Part shown: positions 19,760 to 29,462 of the stretch, piece by piece
How positions within the stretch are numbered: the stretch's first letter is position 1
How the letters are laid out: every line of letters begins with the position of its first letter
Origin: Massilia timonae CCUG 45783
Lineage (GTDB): Bacteria; Pseudomonadota; Gammaproteobacteria; Burkholderiales; Burkholderiaceae_D
Reading direction: 5' to 3'
Assembly: GCF_000315425.1 (NCBI RefSeq)
Contig: NZ_JH992924.1
Location: forward strand, 246,695 to 310,694
DNA: 64,000 nt
Position numbers and translations under genes: made by a program
The notes under the pieces: model-generated
Databases searched by the model: none
What the model was told of the DNA's origin: nothing
Seen by the model: the letters and a program-made list of their open reading frames with translations, nothing else

Positions 19760-19853
19760 CCGATTGAATCCAATACCAAACCGGTCGATCCTATCAACGA
19801 AAGTTCGCCGAAAATGCGCCAAATGTCACTGTAGCGCTCACACGTTTTCATGC

Positions 19854-19900
19854 TTGACAAGGACTGCGGATGCCCTTAGTGTATCAACCAACTAATACAC
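19854..19900 (+). promoter_or_regulatory. Promoter and YtrA-type operator of the GntR-ABC operon
   Basis: TTGACA at 19854-19859 and a weaker -10 (TAGTGT, 19877-19882) are 17 bases apart. An inverted repeat GTGTAT (19879-19884) and ATACAC (19895-19900), 10 bases apart, overlaps the -10 and the likely start site. This is the position expected for autorepression by the GntR protein encoded at 19910. Confidence 0.6.
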
Positions 19901-19909
19901 CAATACGCC

Positions 19910-20317
19910 ATGCCCCCCCAACCATCTCAACTGTTCTCGATCGTCCCCGGTTCGACCGATCCGATCTACCGGCAACTGGTCGACCAGGTGCGCCGGCTGG
20001 TGGCCGGCGGCCAGCTGGCGCCGGGCGATGCGCTGCCGTCGGTGCGCGAGGTCGCGCTGCAGCTCGCCGTCAATCCGATGACCGTGTCCAAGGCGTATGG
20101 GTTGCTCGAGCTGGAAGGCCTGCTCGAGCGCCGCCGCGGCATCGGCATGATCGTCGCCGACCGGCCGGCCGGCAGGGGCGGGGCGAGCGCTGCCGGCGAG
20201 CGCCTGGCGCTGCTGCGTCCCACCCTTGAACGCGCCGCGCGCGAGGCGCGCGAGCTCGAACTCGATCCCGACACCGTCCTCTCTCTCTTTACAACCATCC
20301 TGAAGGAATCACCGTGA
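19910..20317 (+). CDS. GntR family regulator, YtrA subfamily
   Basis: A 135-residue repressor with an N-terminal GntR winged helix (about 12-78, DPIYRQLVDQVRRLVAGGQL and LPSVREVALQLAVNPMTVSKAY) and only a short C-terminal helical tail, the form of the YtrA subfamily. Members of this group usually control the ABC transporter genes next to them. Here its end overlaps the ATPase start by four bases. A matching inverted repeat overlaps its own promoter. Confidence 0.92.
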   Translation: MPPQPSQLFSIVPGSTDPIYRQLVDQVRRLVAGGQLAPGDALPSVREVALQLAVNPMTVSKAYGLLELEGLLERRRGIGMIVADRPAGRGGASAAGERLALLRPTLERAAREARELELDPDTVLSLFTTILKESP

Positions 20318-21063
20318 CCGCACTCCCGATCCAGATGCGCGGCGTCGCCAGGCGCTTCGGCAACAAGACCGTACTCGACGGCCTCGATTGGGAGGTCGGA
20401 CCGGGCCAGGTGATCGGCCTGCTGGGGCGCAACGGCGCCGGCAAGTCGACACTGATGGAATGCCTGCTGGGCCTGCGCGAGATCGACGGCGGCAGCATCG
20501 CGCTGTTCGGCGAATCGCCCGCCGCGCTGTCGGACGCGACCCGCGCCCGCATCGGCTACGTGCCGCAGAAGTCCGACCTGTTCGACTGGATGACGCCGCT
20601 GCAGATGCTGGGCTACTTCAAGGCGCTGTATCCGCGCTGGAACGACGCCAAGGTCGAGGGCCTGCTGGGCCGCTGGGGCATCGATCTCGCCATGCGCAAC
20701 AAGCCGATCCGGCGCCTGTCGGGCGGCGAGCAGCAGCGCCTGTCGATCATCCGCGCGCTGGCCCACGATCCCGAGCTGCTGGTGCTGGACGAACCGGTGT
20801 CGGCGCTCGACCCGGCCGGGCGGCGCGATTTTCTCACCGAGCTGATCGACGGCGTGATCGAGCGCGGCACCACGGTGGTGTTCTCGACCCATATTCTCAC
20901 CGACCTGGAGCGGGTGGCGCTGGACGTCGCCTTCCTCAAGGATGGCCGCATCGTGCTCGAAGGGGATCTGGACGACCTGCTCGATGGCGCCGCCAGCCAC
21001 GTGCCGTCCGGCGCGCGCGTGCCGTCGAACCTGGAAGACCTGTTCATCGAGGTGACCCGGTGA
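20314..21063 (+). CDS. ABC transporter ATP-binding protein
   Basis: A 249-residue ABC ATPase. Walker A GRNGAGKS (residues 38-45), signature LSGGEQQR, Walker B LLVLDEP and the following H-loop (STHILTD) are intact. The shape is that of the YtrB/CcmA group that works with large exporter permeases. Stop and start codons overlap with both neighbours (ATGA-type), so the three genes form one operon under the GntR repressor. Confidence 0.93.
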   Translation: MTALPIQMRGVARRFGNKTVLDGLDWEVGPGQVIGLLGRNGAGKSTLMECLLGLREIDGGSIALFGESPAALSDATRARIGYVPQKSDLFDWMTPLQMLGYFKALYPRWNDAKVEGLLGRWGIDLAMRNKPIRRLSGGEQQRLSIIRALAHDPELLVLDEPVSALDPAGRRDFLTELIDGVIERGTTVVFSTHILTDLERVALDVAFLKDGRIVLEGDLDDLLDGAASHVPSGARVPSNLEDLFIEVTR

Positions 21064-22469
21064 GCCCGCGCCTGGCGCTCTACGGACTGCTGTGGCGCTC
21101 GGCGCTGGCGCAGGTGCACCCGTATGCCCATCGGCTCGTCGTTTGGCTGACGCCGGTCCTGTCGCTGGTGGCGGCGGCGCTCGCCTGGAAAGTGTACGAC
21201 CTGGCCACTGGGGCGCGCTGGGGCGCAAACATGCTGTGCAGCTTGGTCCTTCTCACCTGGACCTGGGGCTTTCTGCCTGGCGCTTTCAAGCTCAATTCCC
21301 CCGCCAATGCCCAGCTGACACCCGGGATGCGGGCGCGCTTGCTGGAACTGGCCTCGGCAGTGTGGATGCTGTGCATCGCCGGACTGGCGTTTGCCAATGC
21401 AGGCAGCGCGTCGGACGTCGTCCTGCGCGTGGTCTGGTGGATGGTGGCTTCGCTTGGCCTGGCGCTGGCGGCCACCGGCAGCGGCGCCGGATCGGCAGTG
21501 CTCCTCGCGATCTGGCCGTTGATGGGATTGCCGTCCGTGATACCGGACCGGGCGTACGCCATGATGGCGCATCCGGCCTTCCTCCCGCTGCTGGCGGCCC
21601 TGCTTTTGCTGCCCGGGCTGGCGGCCATGCGCGTGATTCTCGCGCAGGCGGGGGACCGGCATTGGCAGTTGCTGGAAAAGCGCACGGTATGGCGTGACAG
21701 GAACGCGTTCAAGCTCCGCGGGGAGAACGGTTTGCTGCTCTCGTGGCAAGCATACTCGCTGCGCCTGGCCGGCAAGCGCCGTGACCTGGGCGCCATGCTT
21801 TTGCACGGCAGCGGCCCCGGCCTGCCATTGGGCGTGATCGCGCTGAGCATTGCCGGCATGGGCCTGTTCGGGCTGCTGCTGGTCGGCTTCATGCGCCTGG
21901 GCGGCTACCCCAAGGCGGCCGAGCTCGCGCTGGAGATGGGCTGGATGTGGAGTCTGCTGCCATTGCTCCTGTTCCAGTTGCACACGAACTTGCTGGCGAA
22001 CCTGACGGACATGCCTGCTGGCCAGCCTCTGCTCAGGCTGGCGCCGGCGATGCCCGCTACCGCGCCGCGGTTCAATCGCTTGCTGGCCTCGACGGCATTG
22101 CGCAGCAGTCTGGCGGCCTGGGGCATGGCGGCGGCCACGGCGCTCCTGTGCAGCGTCCTGAGCGGCGCCGGCGCGGATGAGCTGCTGCTGGTGGCGAGCC
22201 TGTGTGGCCTGGCCCTGCCGGCCCTGGCCTTGCCGCTGCGCGACCATGCACGCCGCCCACGCTGGAATCCGGTTCTGCAGTGGCTGACGGTGTTGGCGCT
22301 GGCGGGCGGCTGCCTGCTGGTCGCACTGCCCATCGGACGACTTCTGGCATTGCCGGTTTTTCCGACTGCGGCTGGCCTTGCCATCGTGCTGACGGCTTTC
22401 CTGGTGTCGCGCCGCTACCGTTCGACACTTCGCGCGCCGTTCGCTTTTCCCGCCGGAAGGCTGGATTGA
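21060..22469 (+). CDS. ABC transporter permease
   Basis: A 469-residue permease with about ten hydrophobic helices. The start is a GTG at 21060 that overlaps the ATPase stop (GTGA). No family signature is strong enough to name a substrate; YtrA-controlled systems are often induced by cell-wall antibiotics or handle antimicrobial peptides, which is the best guess. The codon use is ordinary. Confidence 0.75.
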   Translation: MSPRLALYGLLWRSALAQVHPYAHRLVVWLTPVLSLVAAALAWKVYDLATGARWGANMLCSLVLLTWTWGFLPGAFKLNSPANAQLTPGMRARLLELASAVWMLCIAGLAFANAGSASDVVLRVVWWMVASLGLALAATGSGAGSAVLLAIWPLMGLPSVIPDRAYAMMAHPAFLPLLAALLLLPGLAAMRVILAQAGDRHWQLLEKRTVWRDRNAFKLRGENGLLLSWQAYSLRLAGKRRDLGAMLLHGSGPGLPLGVIALSIAGMGLFGLLLVGFMRLGGYPKAAELALEMGWMWSLLPLLLFQLHTNLLANLTDMPAGQPLLRLAPAMPATAPRFNRLLASTALRSSLAAWGMAAATALLCSVLSGAGADELLLVASLCGLALPALALPLRDHARRPRWNPVLQWLTVLALAGGCLLVALPIGRLLALPVFPTAAGLAIVLTAFLVSRRYRSTLRAPFAFPAGRLD

Positions 22470-22678
22470 CGGGGGATGGGTCATGTCCCGCGATGTGATC
22501 TGTTCATTAACCGAGTTGCCGAAGGGGATAGATCGATCGTTCTTTTTGTCGCTGAGCAACAACCGGTCCACTGGCACTTTGATACTGAACTTCGGTTTTT
22601 GCTGAAAAAAAGTCGCACTGAAGATAAGGTTTCGCTGTTGTACTTACTCATAAAAAAACCTTCATCTTCAGGGCAACC

Positions 22679-24295
22679 ATGCTTTTCAAACTGACACTGC
22701 GACTCCGGCTGATCGCCACGATGGCCATGCTTGGCTTCCTCATCACCGCTGTCGGCCTGCTCGGCATCTACGGCATGCGTGAAGACCACGCCACGCTCGA
22801 GCAGGTGTACTCCAATCAGCTGGCGTCCAGCATCGCGATCAATAATTCCAAGAACTTCCTGAACCGCGCGCGTTTTGGCCTGGACCGCGCCGTGTTCCAT
22901 CCGGACGCGGCCGACGTCGGCAAGACCCTGAGCCGCGCCAAGGACTTCATCGACGACGCGAACAAGGAATGGCAGCGTTACCTCGCCCTGCCGCGCGACG
23001 CCGAGGAAGCGGCATTGGCCAAGACCCTGGAAGTCGAACGCAACCGCTACATCAACGACGGCATGCTGGCGCTGGCCACCGCCATCGAGCAGATGAACGT
23101 CGAGCGCATCGAAGCGCTGTCGATGACGGAAATGACGGCCCTGTACGGTGTCTTCGACAAGGCATCGAGCGCCCTGGACGATTACCAGCTGACGGCCGCC
23201 AAGCGGGGCTACGAGGAGAGCGGCCGTCTGTTCGACACGCTGATGTGGATCTCCAGCGCCAGCGTGGTGCTCGGCGTGCTGCTGGCGGCGGTGTCGTCGT
23301 GGCTGCTGCTGCGCGCCATCATGCGGCCGCTCGACCACGCGCTCGGCCACTTCGACGCGATGGCCCATGGCGACCTGTCGACCAGGGTGCAGATCGACCG
23401 CGACGACGAAATGGGCGCACTGCTCAAGGGTCTGGCCACCATGCAGCAGCAGCTGGCCACCACCGTGCGCGGCGTGCGCGACAGCAGCATGTCGATCGCC
23501 AGCGCCAGCAGCGAGATCGCGGCCGGTAACATGAACTTATCAAGCCGTACCGAGCAGCAGGCCAGCGGCCTGGAAGAAACCGCTTCTTCGCTCGAGGAAT
23601 TGACCACCACCGTGCAGCACAATGCGGACAATGTGCGCCAGGCGAATAACGTGGCGCGCTCGGCGTCCGAAGTCGCGGTGCGCGGCGGCCAGCTGGTGTC
23701 GGAAGTGGTGCAGACCATGGGCGCCATCGATGCCTCGTCCAAGCGCATCGTGGACATCATCTCGACCATCGACGGCATCGCCTTCCAGACCAATATCCTG
23801 GCGCTGAACGCGGCCGTCGAAGCGGCCCGCGCAGGCGAGCAGGGCCGCGGTTTCGCGGTCGTGGCCGGCGAAGTGCGCAACCTGGCGCAGCGCTCGGCGG
23901 CGGCGGCCAAGGAAATCAAGGAGCTGATCAGCACCTCGGTCCGCAACGTCGAGGCGGGCGCCGCCCTGGTCGACAGCGCCGGCACTACCATGGACGAGAT
24001 CGTCAGTAGCGTGACCCGCGTCAGCGACATCATGGCCGAGATCCTGGCCGCCGGCGAAGAGCAGACCGCCGGCATCCAGCAGATCAACGAAGCGGTCAGC
24101 CATATGGACCAGGCGACCCAGCAGAACGCCGCCCTGGTCGAGGAAGCGGCAGCCGCCACCGGCGCGTTGCAGGATCAGGCGCATGCGCTGCAACAGATGG
24201 TGGGCGTGTTCAAGATCGATGCGCAGGCGGCGCCTCAAGCGCAGGCGCCGGTGCGCGCGCGCGCCGGCCACGAGCGCATGGCCCTGGCTGCGTAA
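22679..24295 (+). CDS. Methyl-accepting chemotaxis protein
   Basis: A 538-residue chemoreceptor. TM1 at about 8-30, a periplasmic four-helix-bundle ligand domain to about 185, TM2 ([18 protein letters not shown], about 197-214), HAMP to about 268, then the cytoplasmic signalling domain with methylation helices ([18 protein letters not shown]) and the conserved hairpin tip ([20 protein letters not shown]). There is no C-terminal CheR pentapeptide. It stands alone, 209 bases after the ABC permease. Confidence 0.93.
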   Translation: MLFKLTLRLRLIATMAMLGFLITAVGLLGIYGMREDHATLEQVYSNQLASSIAINNSKNFLNRARFGLDRAVFHPDAADVGKTLSRAKDFIDDANKEWQRYLALPRDAEEAALAKTLEVERNRYINDGMLALATAIEQMNVERIEALSMTEMTALYGVFDKASSALDDYQLTAAKRGYEESGRLFDTLMWISSASVVLGVLLAAVSSWLLLRAIMRPLDHALGHFDAMAHGDLSTRVQIDRDDEMGALLKGLATMQQQLATTVRGVRDSSMSIASASSEIAAGNMNLSSRTEQQASGLEETASSLEELTTTVQHNADNVRQANNVARSASEVAVRGGQLVSEVVQTMGAIDASSKRIVDIISTIDGIAFQTNILALNAAVEAARAGEQGRGFAVVAGEVRNLAQRSAAAAKEIKELISTSVRNVEAGAALVDSAGTTMDEIVSSVTRVSDIMAEILAAGEEQTAGIQQINEAVSHMDQATQQNAALVEEAAAATGALQDQAHALQQMVGVFKIDAQAAPQAQAPVRARAGHERMALAA

Positions 24296-24419
24296 GCCGG
24301 CACGCCGTCCCGCCAGGGCGCCCGGCGAGGGCGCGCCAAAAAATCGCCGGGCGGCGCCGCATATTACGGCGCGATGACGTTGCGAAACATGCAATAATGC
24401 CGCATGAACGCGCGCAACC

Positions 24420-26957
24420 ATGTCCCCGGACCCCATCAGGCAAAAGATCGACTCCATGGGTAGTCCACTAGCGTTTCCCGCTTCCGGCGCCGCGATGGCG
24501 GCGGCGATCCGCGATCACGACTGGGCGGCCTCGCCGCTGGGCCCGATCGCATCCTGGCCCGCGACGCTGCGCACCAGCATCAATATCGTGCTGGACTCGG
24601 CCTTTCCGAGCTTTATCGTCTGGGGGCCGGACCAGACCCTGCTCTACAACGACGCCTACGCCGAGATCCTGTGCAACAAGCACCCGGCCGCGCTGGGGCA
24701 GGCGTTCCAGGCCGTCTGGCACGAAATCTGGGACGTGCTCGGGCCGCTGGTCGAGCGCACCCTGGTGGGCGGCGAATCGCACAAGATGAACGACATCGCG
24801 CTCGTCATGCAGCGCAAGGGCTATGCCGAGCACACCTGGTTCACCTATTCCTATGGTCCCGTGCGCGACGATGCCGGCCGCATCCTCGGCCTGCTGTGCA
24901 ACTGCATCGAAACCACCGAGGCCGTGCTCCGGCAGCGGCGCCAGGCGGCCGACGAAGCGGTGCTGCGCGAGCACGAATCGGCGTCGCGCGAGGACGCCGA
25001 GCGGGTCCGGCTGGCGCTGGAGGCGGGCGCCATCATCGGCACCTGGTTCTGGGACTTGCCGACCGACCGCTTCACCGTCGACGAAGCCTTCGCGCGCGCC
25101 TTCGGCCTCGACCCGGCCATCGGCCGCACCGGCCTCTCGCTGGCGCAGGTGGTGGCCACCGTGCACCCCGACGACCAGGCCGGCCTGGCGCAGGCCATCA
25201 ATACGGTGATCGCGCGCGGCGGCCATTACGCCCACCAGTACCGGGTGCGGCGCGCCGACGGCCGGTATTACTGGATCGAGGCCAATGGCCGGGTCGACCT
25301 GGCGCCGGACGGCACCGGCCTGCTGTTCCCGGGCGTGCTGATCGACGTCGAGGGCCGGCGCGCGGTGGAGGCCGAGCGCGACGGCGCGATCCTCAAGCTG
25401 CGCGCGCTCAACGAGCAGCTGGAACAGAAGGTGCTGGCCCAGGCGCTGGCGCGCGGGCGCACCTGGCAGCTCAGCCCCGACATCCTGGGCGTGCTCAATG
25501 CCGACGGTTTCATGGAGACCTCGAACCCGGCCTGGCAGGCCACGCTGGGCTGGACCGAGGAAGAAGTCGCCGGTACGCCCTTCCTCGACTTCATCCACCC
25601 CGGCGACCGCGCCCGCACCGAGACGGTCTGGCGCAATGCGCTGGAGCGCGGCATTCCCGCGCTGCGCTTCGAGAACCGCTACCGCCACAAGACCGGCGGC
25701 TGGCGCTGGCTGTCGTGGGTGGCGGTGCCGGACGAGCGCAAGGTGTACTGCTCGGCGCGCGACATCAGCGTCGAGCGCGAACGCCAGGCCGAGCTGGAAC
25801 GGGCGCAGGAACAGCTGCGCCATTCGCAGAAGATGGAGGCGGTCGGCCAGCTCACCGGCGGGCTGGCGCATGACTTCAACAACCTGCTGGCCGGCGTCGC
25901 GGGCAGCCTCGACCTGATCAAGCTGCGCCTGGGGCAGGGCCGCGCCGGCGAGATCGAGCGCTATCTCACGGTGGCCCAGGGCGCGACCAGGCGGGCGGCG
26001 GCGCTGACCCACCGGCTGCTGGCCTTTTCGCGGCGCCAGACGCTGGCGCCCAGGGCCATCTGCGTCAACACCATGGTCGACGGCATGCTGGAAATGATCC
26101 GGCGCACGGTGGGCCCTGGCGTGCGGGTCGAGCCGGCGTACAGCGAGGTGCCGTGGACGGCGCTGGTCGACCAGTCGCAGCTCGAGAACGCGCTGCTGAA
26201 CCTGTGCATCAACGCGCGCGACGCCATGCCGGACGGCGGACGCATCGCGATCGCCACCGCCAACCGGGTGCTCGGCCTTGAGGCCGCACGCGGCCACGAG
26301 CTGCCACCGGGCGATTATCTCGCGCTGTCGGTGGCCGACACCGGCGCCGGCATGGCGCCGGACGTGCTGGCCAAGGCCTTCGAACCCTTCTTCACCACCA
26401 AGCCGCTGGGCCAGGGCACGGGGCTGGGACTGTCGATGATCTACGGCTTCGCCAAGCAGTCCGGCGGGCAGGTGGCCATCGACTCGCAGCTGGGGCAGGG
26501 CACCACGGTCAGCATCTTCCTGCCGCGCCATCGCGGCGCGGCCGAGGGCCCCGAGGCGGCGCCCGCCCTCGCGGCGCCGCCGGCCGGCCGCGGCGAGACG
26601 ATCCTGGTGGTGGACGACGAGCCGAGCGTGCGCACGCTGGTGGTCGACCTGCTCGGGGAGCTCGGCTACACGGTGCTGGAAGCCGAGGACGGCGCCGGCG
26701 GCCTGGCGCTGCTGCAATCGGACGCGCGCATCGACCTCGTGATCTCGGACGTCGGCCTGCCGGGCATGATGAATGGACGCCAGATGGCGGACGCGGCGCG
26801 CGTCAAGCGTCCCCGGCTGAAGATATTGTTCATCACCGGCTACGCCGAAACCGCCTTGCTCGACCACGGGCAGCTCGCGCCCGGCATGTCGGTGCTGACC
26901 AAGCCGTTCTCGATCGACGCGATGGCGCAGCGGGTGCGCGAACTGGTCGCGCGCTAG
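24420..26957 (+). CDS. Multi-PAS hybrid histidine kinase
   Basis: An 845-residue soluble kinase. An N-terminal PAS/GAF-like sensor (about 20-180), a second PAS (190-320), a third PAS (355-455), then HisKA with GGLAHDFNNLL (His484), HATPase_c (NLCINARDAMPDGG, GQGTGLGLSM) and a C-terminal receiver with Asp777 (ISDVGLPGMMNG). The HDFNN form of the H box is common in Proteobacteria. The ATG at 24420 has no strong Shine-Dalgarno; the ATG at 24456 is an alternative. The stimulus is unknown and no partner regulator is adjacent. Confidence 0.87.
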   Translation: MSPDPIRQKIDSMGSPLAFPASGAAMAAAIRDHDWAASPLGPIASWPATLRTSINIVLDSAFPSFIVWGPDQTLLYNDAYAEILCNKHPAALGQAFQAVWHEIWDVLGPLVERTLVGGESHKMNDIALVMQRKGYAEHTWFTYSYGPVRDDAGRILGLLCNCIETTEAVLRQRRQAADEAVLREHESASREDAERVRLALEAGAIIGTWFWDLPTDRFTVDEAFARAFGLDPAIGRTGLSLAQVVATVHPDDQAGLAQAINTVIARGGHYAHQYRVRRADGRYYWIEANGRVDLAPDGTGLLFPGVLIDVEGRRAVEAERDGAILKLRALNEQLEQKVLAQALARGRTWQLSPDILGVLNADGFMETSNPAWQATLGWTEEEVAGTPFLDFIHPGDRARTETVWRNALERGIPALRFENRYRHKTGGWRWLSWVAVPDERKVYCSARDISVERERQAELERAQEQLRHSQKMEAVGQLTGGLAHDFNNLLAGVAGSLDLIKLRLGQGRAGEIERYLTVAQGATRRAAALTHRLLAFSRRQTLAPRAICVNTMVDGMLEMIRRTVGPGVRVEPAYSEVPWTALVDQSQLENALLNLCINARDAMPDGGRIAIATANRVLGLEAARGHELPPGDYLALSVADTGAGMAPDVLAKAFEPFFTTKPLGQGTGLGLSMIYGFAKQSGGQVAIDSQLGQGTTVSIFLPRHRGAAEGPEAAPALAAPPAGRGETILVVDDEPSVRTLVVDLLGELGYTVLEAEDGAGGLALLQSDARIDLVISDVGLPGMMNGRQMADAARVKRPRLKILFITGYAETALLDHGQLAPGMSVLTKPFSIDAMAQRVRELVAR

Positions 26958-26958
26958 G

Positions 26959-27095
26959 TCAGGCGCCGGGCCAGGTCGACAGCGCCTGCCCGACCACCGC
27001 CTCGAGCGTCTCGCGCTCGAAGCCGGCCCTGGCCTGGATCGCCATGCCGTGCAGCAGACGTATTACCAGGGAGGCGAGCGCGGCTATATTGATTA
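26959..27095 (-). pseudogene. Remnant of a TetR-family regulator (C-terminal end only)
   Basis: In one frame on the minus strand the bases after the ggt stop read IAALASLVIRLLHGMAI, then QARAGFERETLEAVV and finally ALSTWPGA before a stop. This is the usual ending of TetR/AcrR-family regulators (a helix with HGMAIQAR, then ALxxWP). There is no start codon and no helix-turn-helix; the frame runs into the 3' end of ggt. It looks like the tail of a regulator whose front has been deleted, with the breakpoint at or just behind the ggt stop. Confidence 0.55.
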
Positions 27096-27107
27096 CCCGC
27101 CCGCCAG

Positions 27108-28880
27108 CTAGTGCCCGCGGCGCTGCACCAGCGCCGTGCCGACGCCGTGGCGCTTGCCCTCGCTGACGGCGGTGACGGTGCCGTCCGGGTTGAACACCAG
27201 CGCATTGGCCGCGCCGATTTCTTCGGCCGGCGACTCCCAGCGCTGGCCGAAGCCCGACAGGGCGCGCGCCTGCGCCGTGTCCGTGAAGCCCGGCTCGACC
27301 GAGGTGTCGAGCGCATTGCGCTGGCTGATGCGCGGCGCATCGAGCGCCTGGTCCATCGGCATGCCGAAGTCGACGTGGTTCACGATGGTCTGCAGCACCG
27401 TGGTGATGATGGTCGAGCCGCCGGGGCTGCCGATGCTGAAGGCCGGCTTGCCGTCCTTGAGCGCGATCGTGGGCGCCATGCTCGAGCGCGGCCGCTTGCC
27501 GGCTTCCGGCACGTTCGGGTGCGGCCCGCTGGCGTCGAAGTCGAAGTCGGTGAGTTCGTTATTGAGCAGGAAGCCGTAGCCCGGCACCACGATGCCGCTG
27601 CCGCCCCAGGATTCGATGGTGAAGGTGTACGCCACCACGTTGCCGTCCTTGTCCGACACCGTCAGGTGGGTGGTGTGGGCGCTCTCGGGCGCCAGCTTGA
27701 CGGCGGCGGCCGGCTGGGTGCGCAGGGGGATGCTCGGGTCGTTCTGATAGCGGTAGGGGTCGCCCGCCGCCACCGCGCCCGGCGCGGCCTTGCGCGGATC
27801 GATCAGCGCACGGCGCTCGGCCGCATACTGCTTGGAGAGCAGGCCGGCGAGCGGCGCATCGACGTATTCGGGGTCGGCCAGATAGGCATTGCGGTCGGCG
27901 AAGGCCAGGCGGCTGGCTTCGATATAGAGGTGCTCGGCGCGGGCGCGCGGCAAAGACTCGAGGTCGTAGCCTTCGAGGATGTTGAGCGCATGCGCCACCG
28001 TCGGGCCGCCGCTGCTCGGCAGGGGCATGCCATACAGTTCATAGCCGCGATAAGTGCTGCGCAGGGCGGGGCGGATGCGCGCCTCGTAGTTGGCGAGATC
28101 CGCCATGGTCATGGCGCCGGGCCGTACGGCATACCCTTTCGCGACCGGCGGCCGGTTGACGCTGTCGACGATCGCGCGTGCGATCGGCCCTTCATAGAAT
28201 GCCTTCACGCCGCCTTGCGCGATCTCGCGGTAGGCGCGCGCCATGCCGGGATTGCGCAGCAGCGTGCCGGCGGGCAGCGCCTTGCCCTTGTGCAGGTACA
28301 GCTCGCTCGTCGGCGCGAACTGGCGGAATTTCTTGTCGTTCTGTTCGACCAGCTTGCTGAAATTGGCGTTGATGCGAAAGCCGCCGTCGGCCACCGCGAT
28401 CGCCGGCGCCAGCACCTGGGAAAAGCGCATGCTGCCGTAGCGTTCGAGCGCCTCGTGCCAGCCGCGCACGGTGCCCGGCACGCCGACCGCCGCTCCGCTG
28501 GCGACCGCCGTCTCGAAGTCGAGCGGCTTGCCATCTTGCTGGAACAGTCGCGGGCCCACCGCGCCGGGCGCCGTTTCGCGGTGGTCGATGGTGATCACGC
28601 GCTTGTCCCTGGCCAGGTAGATCACCATGAACCCGCCGCCGCCAATGCCGCAGCTGAAGGGGTCGGTGACGCCCAGCGTGGCGGCCGCGGCCACCGCGGC
28701 GTCGACCGCGTTGCCGCCTTGATTCAGGATGGTGAGCGCTGCTTGAGAGGCTTGCGCGCTGATCGTGGCGACGGCGCCCCCGGTGCCGGTCGCGACCGGC
28801 GCGGCCGCAACGCCCTGGAAGGAAACGGCGACGACCAGGACGCACGCCAGTGCGGCCCGCGGCAGGCGGCGCGGGGCCAT
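27108..28880 (-). CDS. ggt: Gamma-glutamyltransferase
   Basis: A 590-residue periplasmic gamma-glutamyltranspeptidase that cleaves glutathione and gamma-glutamyl compounds. Signal peptide about 1-26. It is a proenzyme cut before the nucleophile threonine, seen in HTTHLTVSDKDGN (Thr403), which starts the small subunit. Also present: GIGGGGFMVIYLA near the N-terminus and the oxyanion-loop/substrate segment GSPGGSTIITTVLQ. The start at 28880 shares one base with the stop of the upstream lipoprotein gene. Confidence 0.93.
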   Translation of the reverse strand: MAPRRLPRAALACVLVVAVSFQGVAAAPVATGTGGAVATISAQASQAALTILNQGGNAVDAAVAAAATLGVTDPFSCGIGGGGFMVIYLARDKRVITIDHRETAPGAVGPRLFQQDGKPLDFETAVASGAAVGVPGTVRGWHEALERYGSMRFSQVLAPAIAVADGGFRINANFSKLVEQNDKKFRQFAPTSELYLHKGKALPAGTLLRNPGMARAYREIAQGGVKAFYEGPIARAIVDSVNRPPVAKGYAVRPGAMTMADLANYEARIRPALRSTYRGYELYGMPLPSSGGPTVAHALNILEGYDLESLPRARAEHLYIEASRLAFADRNAYLADPEYVDAPLAGLLSKQYAAERRALIDPRKAAPGAVAAGDPYRYQNDPSIPLRTQPAAAVKLAPESAHTTHLTVSDKDGNVVAYTFTIESWGGSGIVVPGYGFLLNNELTDFDFDASGPHPNVPEAGKRPRSSMAPTIALKDGKPAFSIGSPGGSTIITTVLQTIVNHVDFGMPMDQALDAPRISQRNALDTSVEPGFTDTAQARALSGFGQRWESPAEEIGAANALVFNPDGTVTAVSEGKRHGVGTALVQRRGH

Positions 28881-29302
28881 CAGCTGCCGTACATATTGAA
28901 GACCACCGGATACGACGCCGGTTTCGCTTCCGCCATGCCGCGCGGCTGCGGCACGAACGAGGGATCGAGTTCGATGCGCGCGCCGCGCAGGCCGGGCGAG
29001 GTATAGCCGGGTTTGCCCTGCACCAGCCAGAAGCCCTGCGCCATGTTGTTGATGCGCAGGGTGAAGCGGTAGGCCAGCTGGCCGGCCCACATGCAGCGCG
29101 CATTGTCCGGGCAGCGGCTGTCGTCGGCGCCCTCGTAGGTGAGGGAGAGGCGCTGGTCGATCGGCAATGGCGGCAGGTGCAGGGTCTGGCGCTCGCTCAG
29201 CGTGTACTGGGCGTTGGGCAGGCGGTCGGGCGCGGCGCAGGCCGACAGCAGGCCGGCGGCGGCGATGGAGAGGACGCAGGGCAGGGTGCGCATCGGTGTC
29301 AT
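28880..29302 (-). CDS. Hypothetical lipoprotein upstream of ggt
   Basis: A 140-residue lipoprotein: MTPMRTLPCVLSIAAAGLLSAC gives a lipobox cysteine at residue 22 (the start at 29293, three residues later, is equally possible). The mature part has a Cys pair (RCPDNARC), the segment MWAGQLAYRFTLRINN and a beta-rich body. No family is recognised. It overlaps ggt by one base (TGATG), so they are translated together. Its promoter region contains one of the two Pho-box-like repeats. Confidence 0.65.
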   Translation of the reverse strand: MTPMRTLPCVLSIAAAGLLSACAAPDRLPNAQYTLSERQTLHLPPLPIDQRLSLTYEGADDSRCPDNARCMWAGQLAYRFTLRINNMAQGFWLVQGKPGYTSPGLRGARIELDPSFVPQPRGMAEAKPASYPVVFNMYGS

Positions 29303-29353
29303 CCAGGGTTTGACGGGAAACCCATGATAGCAAAACCGCAATCAGCCGGTCGC

Positions 29354-29371
29354 GTGACAGCGAAAAGACAG
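29354..29371 (-). promoter_or_regulatory. Second Pho-box-like repeat, facing the lipoprotein-ggt operon
   Basis: Read on the minus strand this is CTGTCTTTTCGCTGTCAC, 13 of 18 matches to the Pho box consensus, with both 7-base halves nearly intact. It points toward the lipoprotein-ggt pair at 29302. Confidence 0.45.
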
Positions 29372-29380
29372 GGCATGGTC

Positions 29381-29414
29381 AAGTCATAAACAGGTCATAT
29401 TCGGCAGCTATTCT
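29381..29414 (+). promoter_or_regulatory. Pho box and -10 of pstS
   Basis: AAGTCATAAACAGGTCAT (29381-29398) matches the PhoB consensus in 13 of 18 positions with both GTCAT cores. A -10 (TATTCT, 29409-29414) lies 10 bases downstream of the box, the spacing of PhoB-activated promoters in which the box replaces the -35. Confidence 0.75.
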
Positions 29415-29462
29415 TTTTCCTGTAGTCCAAAACGTATCCCTCAACCAGAGATAGGAATAACA

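Noticed and set aside
22470..22678. A flagellar sigma-28 promoter before the chemoreceptor gene
   Set aside because: TAACCGAGTTGCCGAAGG resembles parts of the consensus, but the spacing between the two elements is far too short.
24318..24334. GCGCCC-GGCGA-GGGCGC as terminator of the chemoreceptor gene
   Set aside because: Stem only six bases and no T-tract behind it; such repeats are frequent in this composition.
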